Source: Diogma glabrata (lineage: Eukaryota > Arthropoda > Insecta > Diptera > Cylindrotomidae). Taken from it: a stretch of 64,000 nt of DNA. Of the stretch, positions 10,730 to 23,760 are shown piece after piece; the first letter of the stretch is position 1; every line of letters starts with the position of its first letter. The translations under genes were made by a program, and so were the position numbers. Under the pieces are notes generated by a model. The model worked only from the letters and a program-made list of their open reading frames with translations. It was not told the origin of the DNA and made no database searches. The stretch lies in NCBI GenBank assembly GCA_963693315.1, contig OY856188.1, forward strand, positions 3,098,257-3,162,256, written 5' to 3'.

Positions 10730-11280
10730 ATCCAATGCCGGCATCTGGTATACGGATGGATCCCAAACCAATGAAGGCACTGGTGCAGAGATTTTTGGTC
10801 CCAGAGCCAAACGAACGTTAGCACTGGGTGTCTGCAATAGTACTTCAAGCCGAAACCTTTGCCATCAACTACTGTGCAATGCTGTCTGCCGAAAAAGAAT
10901 ACAGCAACACAGATATATACATTGTTTCTGATAGTCAGGCGACGCTATTGGCTTTGAAATCGACACGCTTCAATTCAAAGCTACTATGGGAATACAACCA
11001 GAATCTACAAAAAATTGCAGAAACTAATAGCGTTACACTTGTGTGGGTACCTGGTCACAAAGGATTATACAGCAATGTAGTAGTAGACTTGATAGCCAAG
11101 AAAGGCGCCACTACAAAGTTCATTGGTCCAGAACTGTGCTTTGGAATAACCAAGAATTCGCTCAAATGCGTTATCCAAAGCTGGGAACAGGAACAAAATA
11201 AACAACTATGGTGTATGCGGGAAGGTCTGCTACACTCAAAAAAATTTCTAGTCAACTTCCCCGTCTTCCTCCCCTCTTAA
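10730..11280 (+). pseudogene. LINE RNase H domain (frameshifted)
   Basis: Two overlapping frames carry an RNase H type I domain. The first (10617-10931) has GIWYTDGSQTNEGTGAEIFG with the first catalytic Asp. The second (10828-11280) has QAETFAINYCAMLSAE with the catalytic Glu, DIYIVSDSQATLLAL with the second Asp, and VTLVWVPGHKGLYSN...DLIAKKGA with the His and last Asp. All four metal-binding positions appear present, but a frameshift near 10830-10850 separates the first from the rest. RNase H removes the RNA strand during retrotransposition. A tail with CVTGHGAINLNLH continues in another frame at 11320-11370, a usual C-terminal block in these LINEs. Confidence 0.85.
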
Positions 11281-11639
11281 AACAATCGATCTTGAGAGAG
11301 TCTCTGAAGATATTAACATGGTGCGTGACAGGACACGGTGCGATAAACCTCAACCTCCACCACCAACCCTTCAGATTAATGCTTATCGGGACTTTACCAT
11401 GTCACGAACTCCGAGTTGGAGCAAAATTCTTGTTTCGTAGAGGAGGTTGGAGATGAGGGTCAAGCAGGTGATGGATCTTGTTGGTTATTCTTGGTTTCCG
11501 CCAGTACCATCCCACCCTGCGAATGTTTCGTTAGGTTTTGGGTCCTCCGGGGAACGGAAACTCTACAGTGCTATGCTCATTTACAGTATTTTTTTCATTC
11601 TCTTTGTTGATTATTCATTATAACATAGCCTGTTAGGGT

Positions 11640-12780
11640 GTTCTTGGAGGCAAGATTCTTGGACCCTAAAAGAGATGTCGTTTGTAATATTTTTTTGGAA
11701 TTTTAGTTTTTTATAAATTTAAAATTTTTTTTTGTATAATTTTAAGTGAATTTTGTATAAATTTTTTTGGTAATTTTGAATTTTTAAATATTTATTTTGA
11801 ATTTTAAAAGTTTTTTGGAATATCGAATTTTTTTTTGTTTTAAATTTTGAAATTTTTTAAAATAATTTTTACTTGAAATTTTTTTGTATATGAAATTTTA
11901 ACTTTTTTTTGGCATATATCAAATTTTTGAATTTTGTTTGTATTTTCTATTGAGTCTTATAATTATTTTTGGGATTTTAAATTTTTTTGTGTGTTTTTAA
12001 TTTTTAAATATTCTTTGAAATGTTTGTAATTTTTATTCTATATGTATTTCTATTTTTAAATGGTATTGTATGTTTTTTTTAAATACTTTTAAAAGATTTG
12101 GTTTTTAAATAGTAATAGTAGTTTTTTTTTTACCTTTTTTAAGTCATTTTAAATTTTTGAGTTTTTTCAAATTTAAAAATATTTTTGAATTTTTTAAAAT
12201 TTGTTTTGATGTTGATCAACTCGACCACTGCCACACTCCAGCTACTGCGCTTAACTACCAACCTCCAACTCAAGTTTGTTACTATTTTCTTTTGGTTTTT
12301 TATTTTCAAACTTTTTTTGAAAATGTTTATTTTTATTTTGGTTTTGAATTTTTTTTAGATTTTGAATTTTTTTAGAATTTCGAAATTTAGTTTTAGTAAA
12401 TTTAAATTGGGTTTTTTAAAATGTTTTTTGGTATTTTTTAAATTATTTTACCATCGAATCGAATTGTTTTTGTATTTTATTTAGATGTTTTTGGGTTTTT
12501 GTTTTGTTTTTCAGTTCGTTTTAGAATCGTTTATTTTTGTTGTATAATTTCTGCTAAACTCCAACGCAATTGGTTTTTATATTATTTTAAAATTTTCTTT
12601 TTTCTCTCTATAAAATTGGGTTCTTTGTAAAATTATTTATGTTTTGCTAATATTTAGTTCATGATTTCTCCAATCCAACTTTTTTGTGCAGTGTTTGTAT
12701 TTTTTTAAGTTTAATATTTTTTAGAATTATTTTGATTTTATGTGTCAAGTTTTTGTATAAGTTGTGAAGTTTTTTGAGTG
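11640..12780. repeat. T-rich low-complexity tract
   Basis: The plus strand is dominated by runs of T and by degenerate AATTTTT/GAATTTT units, interrupted once near 12215-12275 by ordinary-complexity sequence (CGACCACTGCCACACTCC). It resembles, in inverse orientation, the AT-rich centre repeats of the large cluster at 26.5-27.2 kb, but more decayed. Noncoding. Confidence 0.55.
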
Positions 12781-13284
12781 ATTCAGTGATTCATTCCATA
12801 TATACCGTGATTAGAGTGGTGCGAAGAATTTTAATGTGGGTGAACTTCATTGGAGTATAATTTGGTTCCTGCTACGTAAGAACTCGCAGATGACCCATGA
12901 AGATAAAGTATAGGCTGGAGTTTATCGTCAACATTTTCAGGGGAGCATTTTTTTGTATCTTGCTTATTTTTTTATTTTAATAGTAGGATAATGATGTGTT
13001 AGTTTTATAATTTGGGGAGAGCTGTGGCAGGGAGGTTCTTCTCAGTCCAGGAACTTGGGTGGTGATGTAGGCACGCGTTGTTTTGTTTTTGTTTATATTA
13101 AATTTTCTTGTGAATGAGGTAGGTCGCAAGATTCACCCGCTGGAGCTAGCGCAAGATAAAGATAGTGTTTGCTTGCACGACCAACTGGTAGACCTTTACG
13201 GTCTTCCAGACCTCCTATAAGAAGTCGTTGAATTCTACTAAAGCAAATTATAAACAGTGGAAAGCTGTTAAGACGGGCTTTAAA
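12781..13284. other. Unassigned moderate-complexity stretch
   Basis: It contains segments such as GGGAGGTTCTTCTCAGTCC and CACCCGCTGGAGCTAGCGC that look unlike the AT-rich background. No frame is long enough to recognise. It may be the 3' untranslated part of an old retrotransposon. Confidence 0.3.
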
Positions 13285-13560
13285 AAGTCACACCAGGGGC
13301 GGATACAATTAAATAGGGCGAATCCTAGTAAGATCCTTATCAGATTGTCCAGCTGGAAGTCGAATACGACAAATCAAATTAGGACTGCATATGTTTAAAA
13401 AAATTAAACCCTAAAAGGATATTCTACATCACACCACATCAGATTGGCCTAATTGGGTTTGTCCTTTCTGAACTGATCAGGCCCTGATCAGTGATAAGGA
13501 CCGGATCAGGCAGTCTGAACAAACCCTGATTAGGAATGTAACGTCTGAAACTATTCATAA
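13285..13560 (-). mobile_element. Fragment of the TGATCAGG short repeat family
   Basis: It matches the inner part of the reverse complement of 31846-32238: TTAAATAGGGCGAATCCTAG, TCAGATTG, CCCTAAAAGGATATTCTA, CAGGCCCTGATCA. Neither CCCGAGCAG terminus is present. Noncoding. Confidence 0.65.
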
Positions 13561-16500
13561 AAAATCATGCAGCCCTACCATAGCTTTTATTAGCCAAAAA
13601 CTTTCAATTGTACTATATTTTCTCACTTTCGTATTTATGAATTCTTCTAGATTTTATTCTAATTTTCGGTTATAAATTATTTTGTTTTGTATCGTTGGTG
13701 CTACTTTTATATAATTGTAAATTATTTGTATTAATGTATAATTTCCATATGGCTCAAATAACAAATCAATTTCTAATTCTTTATAAAGAATTATAAAAGA
13801 AAGTGTTTGCATTATTTTTTTCATCCTGTAATTTAAAAAAAATAATTTCTATTAACGTAATAACAGAAGTGATATACTAACCAACCATTCTATTCTATTA
13901 AAAAATAAATAAATATTAGTTCAATAATCATAAATTTAATTGAAATAAAAAACACGAAAAAAAAAATTATAACAAATTACATAAAATATGAAAATTTTTA
14001 ATAGAGGAAATAAGATTATCCTCACCAGTCTTAACTTATAATGTGTTCTAATTATCTTATAGAGCTGAACAGTTTATACAATTTATGAAAATAATTTTTC
14101 TTCTAACACAAACATTTTATTTGGAACAATTTCTGTTACAAATAAAATTTGAAACTATAAATTTCATTTATTATTTAATTTGTTTTCTTAACAATAATTA
14201 CTGTAGTTTTTTTTTAATCGGAATTAAATTAAAGAACTAAATTCAAATCTATCAAATTGTTGTTACATAAATTAGTTGTTAATCGTCAACTATTTAAAAA
14301 TAATTGAAAAAAACTGTAAATAAATTAAAAAATAATTTTTGAAAATAGAATTAAATGTTAGATGTGGTAATGTGATTGCCATATGCATGCACTTTTCCGG
14401 TTGCATAAAAGTAATTGCTTATGGAAAATTCATAAATTCGGATAGGTTGGATACAATTTCAAAAATAATTTGAGCAAAATTTAAAACTATTTCTCATTCC
14501 AGGAATAGAAATTATTTTTGTTTAAAATTCGAATTTGAATGCTAGTGAACTACGAAACTAAATCCAAAATATTGCAACACAAGAAAAAAAAATCTTTTTT
14601 CAATTTTTTTATATTTTATTTTTGGAATAAAATTCCTCGAACATAAAGCAATAATAGAGTTTCAAATTACTTGCAGCAGCTTCTTAAACTATTTATTTAC
14701 TTTGGAACTAATAGAATTATAATTGATTTATTGCCAAACAGATGATAATTTTTCAAAAATTTGTTGTATTTTTAATAACAGTTTTTTTTCTCTTCATTAT
14801 TTCAGTTTTTGGATTAATAACATCTGAATTTAAGAAATAGAATTAAGGTGAGTTTGTATTTTGTTAGTTAACATTTGTCTAGACTTTAAGTAGTTTTTAC
14901 CTCAACTTTTGAACTTAGATATCACACAAATACTAAATACAGACAACTTATTAGCACGGTATACTCAAGCATAGAATGTCAAAGTATCAACATACTAAAA
15001 CCATAGTGGTATTTGATCCGATCTCACCGATGTATGGGGATATTCAGAATCTCGTTTTTGTCACCAATGTTACTGGAACTGGAAACAAATATTCTACCGA
15101 ACACATCTATCTTAGTGTTGGAGAACGGAGAAGCCTTGCATCTAGAGTTGATACGATTTAGAAACCCTAAACCAAAACCGTGGTTTTTGGCTAAAAATCG
15201 TACCCGAGAACCGTGTTCATATATTTGTCTGTCAAACAATCACGCACACCGAAATGAAAGATCATTCCCATCCTACTTTCTCATATTCTTGCAACATTGT
15301 TGTTATTTTACGATAATAATCAATTACTCGAATATGTTCTAATTATGCATATATATAATTTACGGGTATACCTCCGTTTAACATTCATACGAGTATAAAG
15401 TACAAAATTTATTATAAAGAAAGTGGAACGTTTTTCAATAAATAATTTATAAACACAAGAAAATTTTCTCCAAAGGGCACAACATTTTTTTTCTAATTCT
15501 CTAACATCTATTGTTTGATGTCAAAAAAAAAATCTAATAATATTATGAATGTCAAATCCTTCAGGGCAGGCAGTACGTTATCCATGAAAAGTCATCATTT
15601 CCGACATTTTATAGATTGGATTGGCGGAATTTTTTTTTTTTGATTAATAATATTATGTTTTTAATTTTTAAAATTTCTTTTAGTTATTTGTTAAAATATG
15701 TTTCTTTTGTTTTTATGGCTCAATAAATTTTAAAAATTTCGATAAATTTTAATTTAGACATAAAATTTTTGAATTATTGCTGGTTTCGTTTTGAAAGAAT
15801 GATTAGAGAAGATGACCATTTAATTTGTTTCGATATTTATATAATTATATTTTAATAATGATTTTATTATTGTTATTAAAGAAACATAAAAAAAAAACAA
15901 AATTGCTACAAACAATAAAAATTATACAAAATCGTGTCTAATTCCGCCTTTTTTTACAATTTTTTAATTTTGTTTTAGTTTTTCTAACTTTTAAATTTTC
16001 AAATGCAAAAAATAACTCTCTAATGTCTGTAAAAAAAAGTGTATCAGTTTTCTGTATATTTTAATTGAATCTCGATAAAAATCATTGAAGGTGGTTGACA
16101 ATACAATTTCCCGAATTGTAAATATATCTTTATTTTTTTTTTTTGTAATAATAAAAGTTTAATAATTTTCGATAAAAATATAAATAAATATTCTCACGAC
16201 TTTCTCTGCAAGAGCATTATAAAGCAACAACAAACATTTATATTAATAATATAGTTTGTTGTGCAGAAAATATAGAAAGAAAAAATTGTAAATGTTAGAA
16301 GTAAGTCAGACAGATATGAAATATATTTAATGTACCTTTGAAATATGGTTTGTCGTCTAATGTAAATAAAATAAATAATAAATTGATATTTTGCATAAAG
16401 GCGTCTACACATTTTTTATTAAATCATAAAAATGGAAACCACTTGATTTATATTATTTAAGTTGAGAAAGTTTTATTGAATCGATCGATCAAGCATGGAT

Positions 16501-17035
16501 AAAGTGTTGGGGATATATGGGTATCATTTGATAAATAATGATTGAATAATGATTCAATTTATCTTGTACTTGGCAGTCGGATTGCGCTAGTCCACCTACA
16601 CTCGCCTCAAGCCAGAATCCATGGATTAGAATTACCCTAGCGTCTCACAACTTTGATTTAGTTATGGTTCACGGTTCAGCAGTTATGGTTCATTTATTAT
16701 TTTACGTAAAATAAAATATTGTTTCCTTTTTACAATTACCGAAGTGGGTTTAAAAGTTTTTGAGAACGCATGTGTATGGGCGTTAAATATTGGTTCTAGG
16801 AAAACAAAGTTAGAGAACATAAGGAGAAAGAAGGCTTACAGCCCTAAACCAGAGATTATGGTTCTCAAGTTTTCATAAAACTAGCCTTGCACAACTATCA
16901 AGATAAAGAATCTCATCACGAGAAGAAATTTTTGTTGGAGTTGGAAAGCCTATTCTAATTGTTTGATGTCTATTGCATGGTAAAGTCCAACCAATGTTCT
17001 TAATATATGTGTTATTATGGTTTTCCATATTATTA
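13561..17035. other. AT-rich stretch without recognised genes
   Basis: It is mostly AT-rich with poly-A and poly-T runs. Frames at 14976-15161 and 15013-15342 overlap in different phases and show no domain. The region 15950-16170 is especially A/T-rich. A less AT-rich piece at 16560-16660 (CGCTAGTCCACCTACACTCG) gives no gene. I cannot exclude a small noncoding exon. Confidence 0.45.
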
Positions 17036-17048
17036 CATCTTGAAAACT

Positions 17049-18289
17049 ACAGACTACAACAATAATATAGATGAATACACCATTAATAACAAGATCGAAA
17101 AATTAAGTAAAGATCCAACGATGGAATTTAATGCACAAATAAAAACAATCATCAACAAATCTATTAACATATTAAGTGATAAGAACATACGGTATAACAA
17201 AATGATAAAACCAACAACACCAAATATAAGAGGATTACCAAAAATACACAAACCAGATACACCGATAAGACCATTAATTAATTTCACTACAGCACCAACA
17301 TACAGAATAGCGAAGTACATAAACAAACTATTGAAGTATCACATAAAATTTGATAACAATTATTCAGTAAAAAATAACACAGAATTAATCAATAGAATAG
17401 AACCAATAATCATACCTCACAACGCAAAATTAGCATCGTTTGATATAACCAACATGTATTCTAACATACCAATAAAAGATACAATAAATATAACAAAAAA
17501 TATATTAATAAAAAATGGTTTAAACTCAACAGATACACAAGAAATAATAAATATAATAACCGAAATAACAAAACAAAACTATTTCACACAACAATAAGTA
17601 TTATCAACAAACAGAAGGATTACCTATGGGAAGCCCACTATCTGGAACTTAGCCGAAATATCTCAATGATTTTGAAACAAAATATATACATAACAACATA
17701 AATCCACACAAAGAAAAAATAATTTATTGGCATCGTTACGTTGATGATATAATTTTATTATTCAAAGGAACGAGTAGACAGCTTAATTAATCTATTACAC
17801 CAATACATAAACCGCATAGAACCTTCCATTAAATTCACGTTAGAAAATGAAGAAAATAACACAATAAATTTCTTGGATTTATCAATAAAAAATGTAGATT
17901 CAAAACATACATTCAAAATATTTCGAAAACCAACCCAAACGGATCAAACAATAAATATTAAATCACATCATCCATACCAACATAAACTAGCTGCATACAA
18001 CCACATGATCAATAGATTGAACAATATACCAATGAATGCAGAAAATTATCAAGACGAATTAAATAACATAAAATACATAACCAGTAAAAACGGATATAAA
18101 AACGAAATAATTGACACATTAAATAGAAAACATAAGAACAAGAAAAATTTGCAAACCCTAACAACATTGAGGAATGAAGTTAACTTAGCAGGCAAAAAAT
18201 ACATAAGCGTAACATATAATAAAACAACATTCAAAATAATGCAAAAAACTTTAAAAAAATATGGATATATTGCAGCTTACAAAAAATAA
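17049..18289 (+). pseudogene. Penelope-like reverse transcriptase (broken)
   Basis: Frame one (to 17597) contains RGLPKIHKPDTPIRPLIN, TYRIAKYINKLL and ASFDITNMYSNIPI, which are the Penelope RT fingers and first catalytic Asp. A one-base shift near 17595 leads to KYYQQTEGLPMGSPLSG, followed by a stop at about 17648 and HRYVDDIILLFKG with the catalytic YVDD box (17737-17748). A further shift near 17780 leads to the frame 17873-18289, with NFLDLSIKN and the HPYQHKLAAYNHMINRL thumb block. Only the order and motifs identify it; no stretch is functional. Confidence 0.92.
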
Positions 18290-18367
18290 AATAGAAAATT
18301 ACCTAAAAGCCAAAAAAGCCAAACCTTAGACACAGGTGTTTATAAAATTGCCTGTGATGACTGCAGT

Positions 18368-18382
18368 AAATTTTATATAGGT
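18368..18382. repeat. 15-bp target-site duplication, left copy
   Basis: AAATTTTATATAGGT here is identical to 19083-19097 and brackets the LINE insertion, as expected for target-primed reverse transcription. Confidence 0.9.
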
Positions 18383-19082
18383 TGTTGATGTTGTTGTAGC
18401 GACGCGTGGAGGTGCTATTCTTCCGGCTCCAAGTTCAGATTCAGGAACTCTGCTACTGCCCTTGGGCGGTACCACAGATCTTCCTTCGTCAGGTCGGTTG
18501 GTTTCTCTGGACAATTGAAAAGGTGGTTAGCATCATGTGGCGTGCCCTCACATATGGGACACTTGTCAACAATTTCATGGTCAATTCTACTCATGTAGTT
18601 ATTTAAGATGCGTGACCAACCGGATCTTAACTGCGCTAGGATGGTTCTGGTGCTGCGTGGCAGTTTTACCTCTTCAGCAGCGACTTGTGGTGGTGTGCTA
18701 TTAAGAACTCGATTCGGGGCGTAGTTCTTTATTGTGTCTTTTTCAACCCCCTCCTGTACGTAGGCTCGTCGATGTCATTTATGTCTTCATTGTTTTTGAC
18801 ATCTTGTAGGAAGCATTTCGCCGTCCTTCTTATGTCTCTAGGTGGTGTTGTCATGGATAAGGTGTCATTCCAGGGATGTTACTCTCTATGACAGGACCAA
18901 AGATATTGTTTGGTAAGCATTTCGTTGTGTTCACGGACCGGCAATATGTTACATTCTTCGTGCAAGTGATCTCGGTGGGCCATCAGGTGACATCCGGTTG
19001 CTGTACGCAAGGCAGCGTTCTGTGTTATCTGTAACTTATTCCAGTGGGTGTCAGCGACTTGGAGTGTCCATACGGGACACAA
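18383..19082 (-). mobile_element. 5'-truncated jockey-like LINE tail inserted in the Penelope element
   Basis: The minus strand reads a LINE C-terminus: LCPVWTLQVADTHWNKLQ, ALRTATGCHLMAHRDHLHEE, LPVREHNEMLTKQYLWSCH, and later a zinc-finger-like DKCPICEGTPHDANHLFNC and LWYRPRAVAEFLNL. This is the region after the reverse transcriptase in jockey-clade elements of insects. The frame carries stops and shifts between these blocks (for example near 18875 and 18640). The 3' end lies at 18383 with a CAACAACATCAACA tail, not a poly-A tail. The 5' end is cut at 19082. The 15-bp direct repeat of host element sequence on both sides shows normal integration. Confidence 0.92.
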
Positions 19083-19097
19083 AAATTTTATATAGGT
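19083..19097. repeat. 15-bp target-site duplication, right copy
   Basis: Identical to 18368-18382; after it the Penelope GIY-YIG frame resumes. Confidence 0.9.
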
Positions 19098-19475
19098 CAA
19101 ACGGGGCGGTGCTTCACAAAAAGATTTAATGAACACACCAGTGAAATTAATAAAGTGATCTAAAATCCAGATATGCCCAACATTTAAAAATAGAAAAACA
19201 CAAATACACCAATATCAACACAAATTTAACCATATTACATAAAAAAGAAAAGGACAACATCTAGATAGATTGGAAGAAATAGAAATATATAAAAATAAAA
19301 ACAATAAAAACATTTTAAATGATAAAATCAACATTAAAACTAACAAAATATATGACATAATAATAAAAAATAGCAGTTGAAATAGCATATAAGACAATAG
19401 TTTAAGCAAAAATTGAAATAATAATTTAAGAACTGAGGATGACGAAAGTCGAAATCGATATTCAATAAAATAAAA

Positions 19476-22400
19476 ATAAAATTCAAATTGTTACTATAAG
19501 GAAGTTTATATTATTTTTAATAAAATAAAAAATAAAAAATAAATATTAAAAAAGCATATTTTTAAATATTGCATTTGAGTTCCAAGTACCACATTAAATT
19601 CGAAGTTAAGGTAAAATAATAAAAGCAAAGAATATTGTGATGCCATTATCGTCAATATATGCTTTAGTACGGTGTAATAAACAATCTAAAACACCTGAAT
19701 AAATATTTGAAGATAACAAAAGTAAAATAACACGCAACGGGAAATTGTAGTTATCTAATAAGAAAATAAAACAAAACTACGTAGTACATAGTAGAGAAGG
19801 AAAATAAACTAATTTAAAACAATAGGTATCACTCCTATGTGTGAAAATTTAATAATCGTGTTATCATGTTTTTGTTGTTTAGGGTAGGTTTGCGTTATAG
19901 AATTTTGTAGATATATTGCTATTGTTTCGTCTAGTATCTAAGAGGCTGCGATTGGGATAGTTTATTAATTTCAAAATTAACAGTGATACAAGTGAGTTCG
20001 TAATAAGCGACGATACAAGTTAGTTATAATACAAGGTGAATAAAGTAATAGTACAAGATTATTATAAGTATAGAAAGAATAAGCTGATGAAATTGATTTG
20101 TTCGACACTTCTTTTATTTTTTTTCTACGAATAATAATTTTGTAGAAACATTTGAAGAATCGATTTAGATCACGATTTGCTTAAAATATATAATCGACGT
20201 CAACATACAAATTTACACTAAAATACAAAATTTTAAATCCGCATTGTACATAATTTTATACCAAAGCCTCATTTAATTAAAATCATAGAAACTCAAAACA
20301 TCGAAACAAATTCCAAGTGTATAAGAAAAACTAAAACAACTATTACACAGATCTATCGTGACTATTAACAAAAAAATTAAATACAAAATCTAACATAAGG
20401 AACAAACATTTAATATGTGACAAACGCAAATATAATCAAGATAACTGAAGACCTAAATTCAAATTAAATAGTAAAAACTAAATTTTCTTTCTTACTCTCG
20501 GCAATTATCAAGAATCTAAAAATGTGTGTAATCCATTGAGATATTTTGTTATTTGCAATTAAACATAAGAAAACTGCGAGGTAATATAAGTAAGTTGTTA
20601 GACTTAAATTAATGATGACCTCAATCTATTCATATCATTTGTTGAGTGTGTTACCTTAATTTAATTTTATTTGTCCTAGAATATCTTATCACTTCTTACT
20701 AATTATTTGGCCAAATATTTATTACTTACTAAGTCGTTTTGTTTTTCCATTACCTGCAATTCTTTATTAAAAGAAAAACGTTTAACATATTTGTTTTGAA
20801 CAAGAAAGTTTACTTATTATTATTTGTTTTATGTTTCAAAGTACTTTTACCTACCTTGGCATTGTGTCATATCACCACTACCGGAAATTGTTTAACTGTG
20901 AACGAATGAATAATTGGCGGTGGTAGCAAAGTAATGATGTAGATCTTAAAAGTGATTTATGTAGTTGATAACTAAAAATAGTTATTTTAAAATAAAAATT
21001 GTTAACAATTTTTCACTGTCATATTTTGATTGTGGAGAATTAAGAAAATAATCATATTGTCAAATTAAATTCAATTACAAAATTATTATATAAATAAAAA
21101 ACAAATAAAACAAAATAAATCACGATGACATCATTTAAGTACAATGTTCCATGAAAATTTGCATAATATAGTTAACCTTGAATATGTAAATATATTCTCG
21201 TCAAACATGTTGAATTTATTATAATTGAATGGATGAAATATTGGCACTTAATTCAACGACTATTTAAATAAACGAGCACCTTCCTTTGAACGTTTGATTT
21301 TTTTTTTAAATGTGTAAGGTTCAATTTTAAATTCCAAAATACCAGTGTATACATCTTTAATTAATTGGAGTTAACGTTATCGAAATACCGGTGTTTTATA
21401 TTTGTTATAGTGAAATAATTTCTCTTAGTGTCTCTCTCTCTGTATCTCTCTCTCACTTTTGTTTCATGTAGGTTAATCAATTTTAGTCAACCAATTATCA
21501 AAACCAATTATATCGTTTCGCTAAGTGTTGAAGGAAGGTATCATAATAGCAGGCAGAACAGTTAAGTGAACTAGTAGAAATATCAACTAATCCGTTTATC
21601 AAGCAACTGTCTAACAGTTTAAATAACAAATTCAAGTATCAAATTAATAGTATTGGCAAATAATAAGTCAGCGTTTATTTAAAAAAAATAAATCATAATT
21701 TCGTATCAAGCATTTCATAAAATAAAAACATTGTTAATTATTTGCTGACGCTTGTTCAACAAAATTCACATGCAAATCTGATATCAACAGTAAGTTTGTT
21801 TATATGTACTAAAGTTATGACTTAAAAAATATCATTTAAAAAAAATATTCTGAGAACTAACTGCATAATTTTAGTTTACTTAAAAAATATACATTATCAT
21901 TATTTACTGTAATATATGAATATTCTTGGGGTTTATATCAGGGTTTGCCATACATTTTGATTAACGGAGTTATTTCCAACCTATATCGTTTTCGTTATTA
22001 ATTTAGAAATAAAAACCATTTATAAAACTATTTATTTGAGCTGATTTTTAGGGTTCCGTACTTTCGGGTTCCGTACTTCCGTTTCCGACTTCGGTGTCCG
22101 TCCGAATTTCTACATATTCGATTTTCTCACAAACTACTATAAATGCTATCAAGTTGAAATTTTCAACAGTTATTAAATGTTTTCCCACGCCTGCTGATAA
22201 CAAAAAAATTTCAAATATTTGTTTTCTATATTTTATGGATATAGATAAGAAGATAGTAAAACAAAAGTTTTTTTTGTAAGGAATCGAGTTTGGTTTAGAA
22301 AAATCGAAAAAGATCAAAATATTTCCAAAAAAAATTTCATTGATTTTTCGACTGCTTAGTTTTTTAGATATTGCCAAAAACGATATTGCCAAAAACCTCC

Positions 22401-23760
22401 ACCTCCACCAAAACCTCCGTTGACAAAGAGAAAGATTTACAGAAAGAATTTACAGAATTCTAGGTTTGTTTGTAAAAGAAAATTAAATTAAATACCCGGA
22501 CCGGGTATTATGAAATATAAGCCTGGCACCCATTACCCGGCTTACTGGATTTTTAGGACCCGGTGCATCACTAACTGTGTTAACAATCCACTCGTTGATA
22601 ATAAGTTGACGACACTTTTTCAACTATTGTGATAGGTGACTTTAATGTTGGTTTCAATAAAAATCCTCAAAACTGGGTCTCAAACTATTTTCTATAAAAA
22701 AATTTACATAGAAAAATTCATACATTTTCCAATACAAATAATTTATAAGCTGGCGTTATTGAAGCTTTCTTTAGTCACCATAAACAGCTTTGAGTAAGAT
22801 GCAACCCAACGTGAAACTATGCTAACAAAAACTGTTGTTTTCTCAAATATTATATACACTGAACCCTCAGCGAGCGAATTATATTCGCACTTGCCTTGCT
22901 TTTTTTTTAAAAATTTCAAATCTTTGGTCGCGGATTACCGAATGAGAACTGCTGGTATATTCTACTAATAGTAAGTATTGTATGGTCTAATAAAACTGTT
23001 TAAATAGTTTTTAAGAAATGTTTATTACTTAAATATTTCTTTAGTTTTAAGTTTCTCATTTCTGGTAATAAACAAAAGAGGAAGTGCGCAGCTTAAATTA
23101 TTTAGCCAGCTGCTTTTAGTTTTTAATTCTAGTATTTTTTTTTTCTAAAACAAACCACTGTTACATTACTTACTCCCTTTATCCAACATAAAGAAAATAA
23201 ACGGATATAAAAAGTAATGTTATTTTTTCATAAGAACATTTCTAAATATCTTAATGTTTAAAATTAAACACAATTGTATAGCTCCTATTTTTAGAATACA
23301 AACAACATATTGGTTTCTCTTACACAAAAAAATTTAGTTAATACAACATTCACTTAAAATTTTATCGTAGCACGCACGTGTGTTAAATAATGCGGTGTAA
23401 TCTAATTAGTTGAAGTATTAGGTATACATAACATATTAATTTTTGTTTATTTTGGTTGGGCAATTTATTATGGTTGAAATACTGATCTGCCTTAAGTATC
23501 GTGGGAGCAAACAATTGTGATAAGTATTGTACTTGTTATTAAATAACTTAACAAAAGAATTAATCAAAATGTGAATCGAATATATAGACACAGATATTTT
23601 TTTATTTACGTCAAAGATAAAGAACACAAGAGCAGTTGTAGCATCCATATCGAATAGAATTTGAAACTGTTTTTGTTGTGACAGCACGCATTCAAGAATC
23701 CGTGATGAAGTTAATCTCGGTTTATGCTAAGAGTTTCTATCTGGGGATACGGAGAACAGA
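19476..23760. other. AT-rich stretch with short simple repeats
   Basis: No gene recognised. Small items: a CT/TC-rich microsatellite at about 21421-21456; a repeated phrase GGGTTCCGTACTT near 22051-22080, of a kind often found in dispersed insect repeats; a CACCTCCACC micro-repeat near 22396-22415; and a CCCGG-rich island at 22495-22565 with the palindrome ACCCGGACCGGGT. Frames of 60-114 codons here (for example 22048-22392, minus) lack motifs. Confidence 0.45.

Larger units (their letters stand above)
9985..11610 (+). mobile_element. LINE remnant with RNase H domain (I/LOA/R1-like)
   Basis: Across shifted frames the plus strand reads the end of a reverse transcriptase, an RNase H domain and a C-terminal tail, in the order found in LINEs that carry RNase H. 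It is 5' truncated: no endonuclease and no RT catalytic box is visible. The 3' end is uncertain; a T-rich tract starts near 11640. Frameshifts lie near 10090, 10345 and 10830, and 11280-11300 carries another break. Confidence 0.82.
18300..19400 (+). pseudogene. GIY-YIG endonuclease of the Penelope-like element (interrupted)
   Basis: The first part (about 18326-18382) reads TGVYKIACDDCSKFYIG, matching the GIY and YIG strands with the Penelope-specific C-x2-C between them. After the 700-bp LINE insertion the second part (19083-19400) repeats KFYIG and continues QTGRCFTKRFNEH, then in a shifted frame SRYAQHL and HKYTNI, and LDRLEEIEIYK near the C-terminus. The Arg of GQTGR...F..R..EH and the Glu are catalytic-type residues of the family. 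The endonuclease would nick target DNA to prime reverse transcription. Confidence 0.88.
17040..19475 (+). mobile_element. Penelope-like retroelement with GIY-YIG domain, split by a LINE
   Basis: The plus strand carries a Penelope-type reverse transcriptase followed by a GIY-YIG endonuclease, the diagnostic pairing of endonuclease-containing Penelope-like elements. The 5' end is truncated near 17040, where coding similarity starts abruptly. The coding region is interrupted at 18383-19082 by a minus-strand LINE tail flanked by a 15-bp duplication. The GIY-YIG end is followed by AT-rich sequence. The coding sequence is extremely A-rich, with Asn and Lys abundant. It is dead because of frameshifts and stops. 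Confidence 0.92.

Noticed and set aside
14976..15342. Overlapping plus-strand frames of 61 and 109 codons
   Set aside because: They overlap in different phases, neither has a recognisable motif, and the tail becomes AT-rich noise.
21421..21456. CT-rich tract considered as a core-promoter or GAF-type site
   Set aside because: A simple microsatellite with no adjacent gene or start-site elements.
22048..22392. 114-codon minus-strand frame
   Set aside because: Phe/Ile/Lys-rich translation of AT-rich DNA with a short repeat (GGTTCCGTACTT) at one end; no motif.
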